A stretch of DNA of 8,259 bases from Pseudomonadota bacterium (GTDB lineage Bacteria > Pseudomonadota > Alphaproteobacteria > Rhizobiales > Rhizobiaceae), in NCBI GenBank assembly GCA_023422735.1, contig JAFAGL010000059.1:1-8259 (forward strand), given 5' to 3'. This document shows, in pieces, positions 6,529 through 8,259 of this stretch. The position numbers and the translations under genes are program-made. Position 1 is the stretch's first letter; each line of letters starts with the position of its first letter. The notes beneath the pieces are model-generated. The model did no database searches. It was not told the DNA's origin and saw only the letters and a program-made list of their open reading frames with translations.

Positions 6529-7494
6529 TTGGCAGCTGAACTGCGCCAGTTTTCTCTCGAAGAGCTTACGAGAAATGCTTTGCGTTTCTCGACCAGCATT
6601 CATCCGTCCAGTCACACCTCCCGATCAGAAGATGATGATCTCGTCTTCGTAGGACGCATGCTGGATATCGAGGTTTGCCCGGGCCTATATACGACGGGCC
6701 ATGATCTGACCTACCTGCAGGACCGCAGGATGAACTTCGATATTGGTGCCTCGCTCACCTGCGGCGTGCTTCTCGCAGGCAGCGCGACGCCAATGGAGGT
6801 CGCCGGGCATCAACCCGTCACGCAGGCGCTGCATGCGCCGGTTCTGATCGGCTTTGGGTCTCTGGGAGAGTGCTCGACGAATTGGCGGTGCGGCCAACAC
6901 TGCACGATGGGTGGTTTTTCGCTGCGCCCAAACTTTTTCGAGCGGTTTGGCGACACTGTTACCGACAACGGACTTGCTGCACTTCAGAATTTCTTCCGTT
7001 CCGATTTCAGGGCGATCAGCCTGCCTGCCTCGCCCCGGCTCAGTCGCATCGCACTCACCTGCATAGACAATCCCTATGCCGGAGATATGGAAGCGTTGTT
7101 TTTGGAAAGCAGCACGCTGGCCATGGTGATTGAGGTAGCTGACCTTGCAGCGAAGGCACAGCGGCACGAGCGTTTGCCATCCCACTATCGCCGATTGCTG
7201 GATCTCGCCTGCGAACGGATAGATGCCGACCTGGCCTCGCCTCCAACGACAATCGAACTCGTGCGGGATGTGGGCACCAATGTGACGACGCTCCAGCGGA
7301 TATTCAGGCAGGCGCTTGGAACGACAATCCTCGGTTATGTGCAGAGGCGGCGACTGGAAGTCGCTCGCGTCATGTTGCAGGAGAAAGCCGGCACGATCAG
7401 CGAGATCGGGTATCGTGTCGGCTATTCCAGCCCGTCGGCTTTCTCCGCTGCGTACCGGAAGCAGTTTGGCCATTCGCCCTCGACCGAACATTAG
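6529..7494 (+). CDS. AraC-family transcriptional regulator, PchR/YbtA-like
   Basis: DNA-binding regulator likely controlling the second receptor gene, 141 bases downstream on the same strand. Members of the PchR/YbtA group activate siderophore receptor and synthesis genes in response to the ferric siderophore; this role is inferred from family and position. From TTG 6529 the product is 321 residues, a normal AraC length. The N-terminal sensor half is poorly conserved but holds C115-x5-C121-x3-C125 (GECSTNWRCGQHCTMGG). The C-terminal 100 residues carry two helix-turn-helix units: about 241-264 (TIELVRDVGTNVTTLQRIFRQALG) and about 289-314 (TISEIGYRVGYSSPSAFSAAYRKQFG), with GYVQRRRLEVARVML between them. 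The latter ends in the usual FGHSPS motif. A longer form from TTG 6409 (361 residues) is possible but lacks a ribosome site, and its extra 40 residues look unlike the family. Confidence 0.88.
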   Translation: MAAELRQFSLEELTRNALRFSTSIHPSSHTSRSEDDDLVFVGRMLDIEVCPGLYTTGHDLTYLQDRRMNFDIGASLTCGVLLAGSATPMEVAGHQPVTQALHAPVLIGFGSLGECSTNWRCGQHCTMGGFSLRPNFFERFGDTVTDNGLAALQNFFRSDFRAISLPASPRLSRIALTCIDNPYAGDMEALFLESSTLAMVIEVADLAAKAQRHERLPSHYRRLLDLACERIDADLASPPTTIELVRDVGTNVTTLQRIFRQALGTTILGYVQRRRLEVARVMLQEKAGTISEIGYRVGYSSPSAFSAAYRKQFGHSPSTEH

Positions 7495-7564
7495 ATTCTG
7501 CCTGCGCTATGCAGACGTTGCGTTTTACGACAGCCAGATTTTGTTGAGCGACAGGCGGCGGCGC

Positions 7565-7581
7565 GACATCGGGCCCATGTC
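7565..7581. promoter_or_regulatory. Palindromic site upstream of the second receptor
   Basis: GACAT-C-GGGCCC-ATGTC is a near-perfect inverted repeat about 55 bases before the GTG start of the second receptor. It could be an operator or a short hairpin in the 141-base gap after the AraC-type gene. AraC proteins more often bind direct repeats, so assignment to the neighbouring regulator is uncertain. Confidence 0.3.
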
Positions 7582-7635
7582 CCCATAAGGGAAAAGCTGA
7601 CGGTTTAATTCAGCAATAGACGGCAGGGGACGTTC

Positions 7636-8259
7636 GTGATCAAGATTCTTCATCGACATTTCCGGCAAGGCGTGTCGCTCTGCGCACTGGCCCTGATCAT
7701 CCCGGTTTCAGCGGGTTTCGCTCAGGAAGGGGAGATCGACGATGAAAAAAAGAGCCAGGTGGAGACGTCCGGAACCATTCTGCTCGATCAGGTCACGATC
7801 TCTGCGCGCAGACGACCGGAGGTCGATGTAAATGTGCCGGTCAGCACGACCATATTGCCGGGGGATGCCTTTCCGAACACCACTCTCGATGCTGGCGCAG
7901 ACATATCGCGCCAGTCACCCAATCTGAATTATGCCGATTTGGCACGCCCCGGCGATCGCTACGGCACAATGCGCGGCGTCGGCCCGCTCGGAACGCCTCT
8001 TAACTCACTAGACAGCACGGTCGGATTTGCTGTCAACGGCGTTCCGACCAGCTCTTTTGGGTATGGTCAGCCTCTTTTCGATATTGATCGTGTCGAGGTA
8101 TTACGCGGACCACAGGGCACGCTGTTTGGCCGAAATGCGCTTGGTGGATTAATCAATGTTGTTCCACATGCTGCGGACGGCGAACGCGAGTTTCGCATCG
8201 ATACGCAGTTCGGCTCGGATGGCTACAGGCAAGCAGAGGCTATTGCCGGTGGCTGGATC
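7636..8259 (+). CDS. TonB-dependent siderophore receptor without STN domain (N-terminal part)
   Basis: Outer-membrane ferric-siderophore receptor; 208 residues are present and the frame stays open to the right edge. The start is GTG at 7636, with AGGGGA 5 bases upstream. A signal peptide (SLCALALIIPVSAGFA, likely cut after residue 29) is followed by a short linker, a TonB-box-like LLDQVTISA (49-57) and a plug domain (about 65-178) with FAVNGVPTS and DIDRVEVLRGPQGTLFGRNALGGLINVV (149-176), the classic plug signature. The first barrel strands begin near residue 185. There is no STN domain before the TonB box, so this receptor should not signal through FecR. The plug resembles the FyuA-like group by eye. 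The AraC-type gene directly upstream suggests activator control, as in ybtA-fyuA or rhrA-rhtA arrangements. Confidence 0.93.
   Translation, partial: MIKILHRHFRQGVSLCALALIIPVSAGFAQEGEIDDEKKSQVETSGTILLDQVTISARRRPEVDVNVPVSTTILPGDAFPNTTLDAGADISRQSPNLNYADLARPGDRYGTMRGVGPLGTPLNSLDSTVGFAVNGVPTSSFGYGQPLFDIDRVEVLRGPQGTLFGRNALGGLINVVPHAADGEREFRIDTQFGSDGYRQAEAIAGGWI

Noticed and set aside
4121..7576. GGGCCC present in three gene leaders (4121-4126, 5260-5265, 7571-7576)
   Set aside because: Its distance from the starts and promoters varies, and a six-base GC palindrome is expected a few times by chance in this much GC-rich DNA.

Overview
The window looks like alphaproteobacterial DNA, perhaps from a Rhizobiales-type organism. 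This rests on gene style and moderately high GC judged by eye, not on a database match. It is an iron/siderophore acquisition region with two receptor modules transcribed away from each other from a shared gene-free stretch of about 600 bases (roughly 5907-6528).

Leftward module (minus strand, in order of transcription): a FecI-type ECF sigma factor (5906-5391), a FecR-type membrane anti-sigma/signalling protein (5225-4203), a large TonB-dependent siderophore receptor with an N-terminal STN signalling domain (4092-1582), a periplasmic substrate-binding protein (1572-367) and the start of a FecCD-type permease (370 to the window edge). The expected reading is a cell-surface signalling circuit. 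Ligand binding at the STN receptor is relayed through FecR to the sigma factor, which induces receptor and ABC importer genes. The last three genes are tightly packed, with a 9-base gap and then a 4-base ATGA overlap.

Rightward module (plus strand): an AraC-family regulator of the PchR/YbtA kind (6529-7494), then a second TonB-dependent receptor without an STN domain (7636 to the right edge, truncated). The two receptors are therefore probably controlled by different logic: sigma/anti-sigma on one side, an AraC activator on the other.

The most notable non-coding signal is a matched pair of promoter-like elements on the minus strand, one before fecR (5276-5306) and one before the STN receptor (4162-4192). 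Each has the 15-base box TTATTTGTGAG(A/G)TTC, exactly 12 bases, then CGTC. I read them as targets of the adjacent sigma factor. A second notable structure lies before the sigma gene: a 15-base tandem repeat facing an inverted, imperfect copy, able to form a long leader hairpin. No rRNA, tRNA, CRISPR array or insertion sequence was seen.
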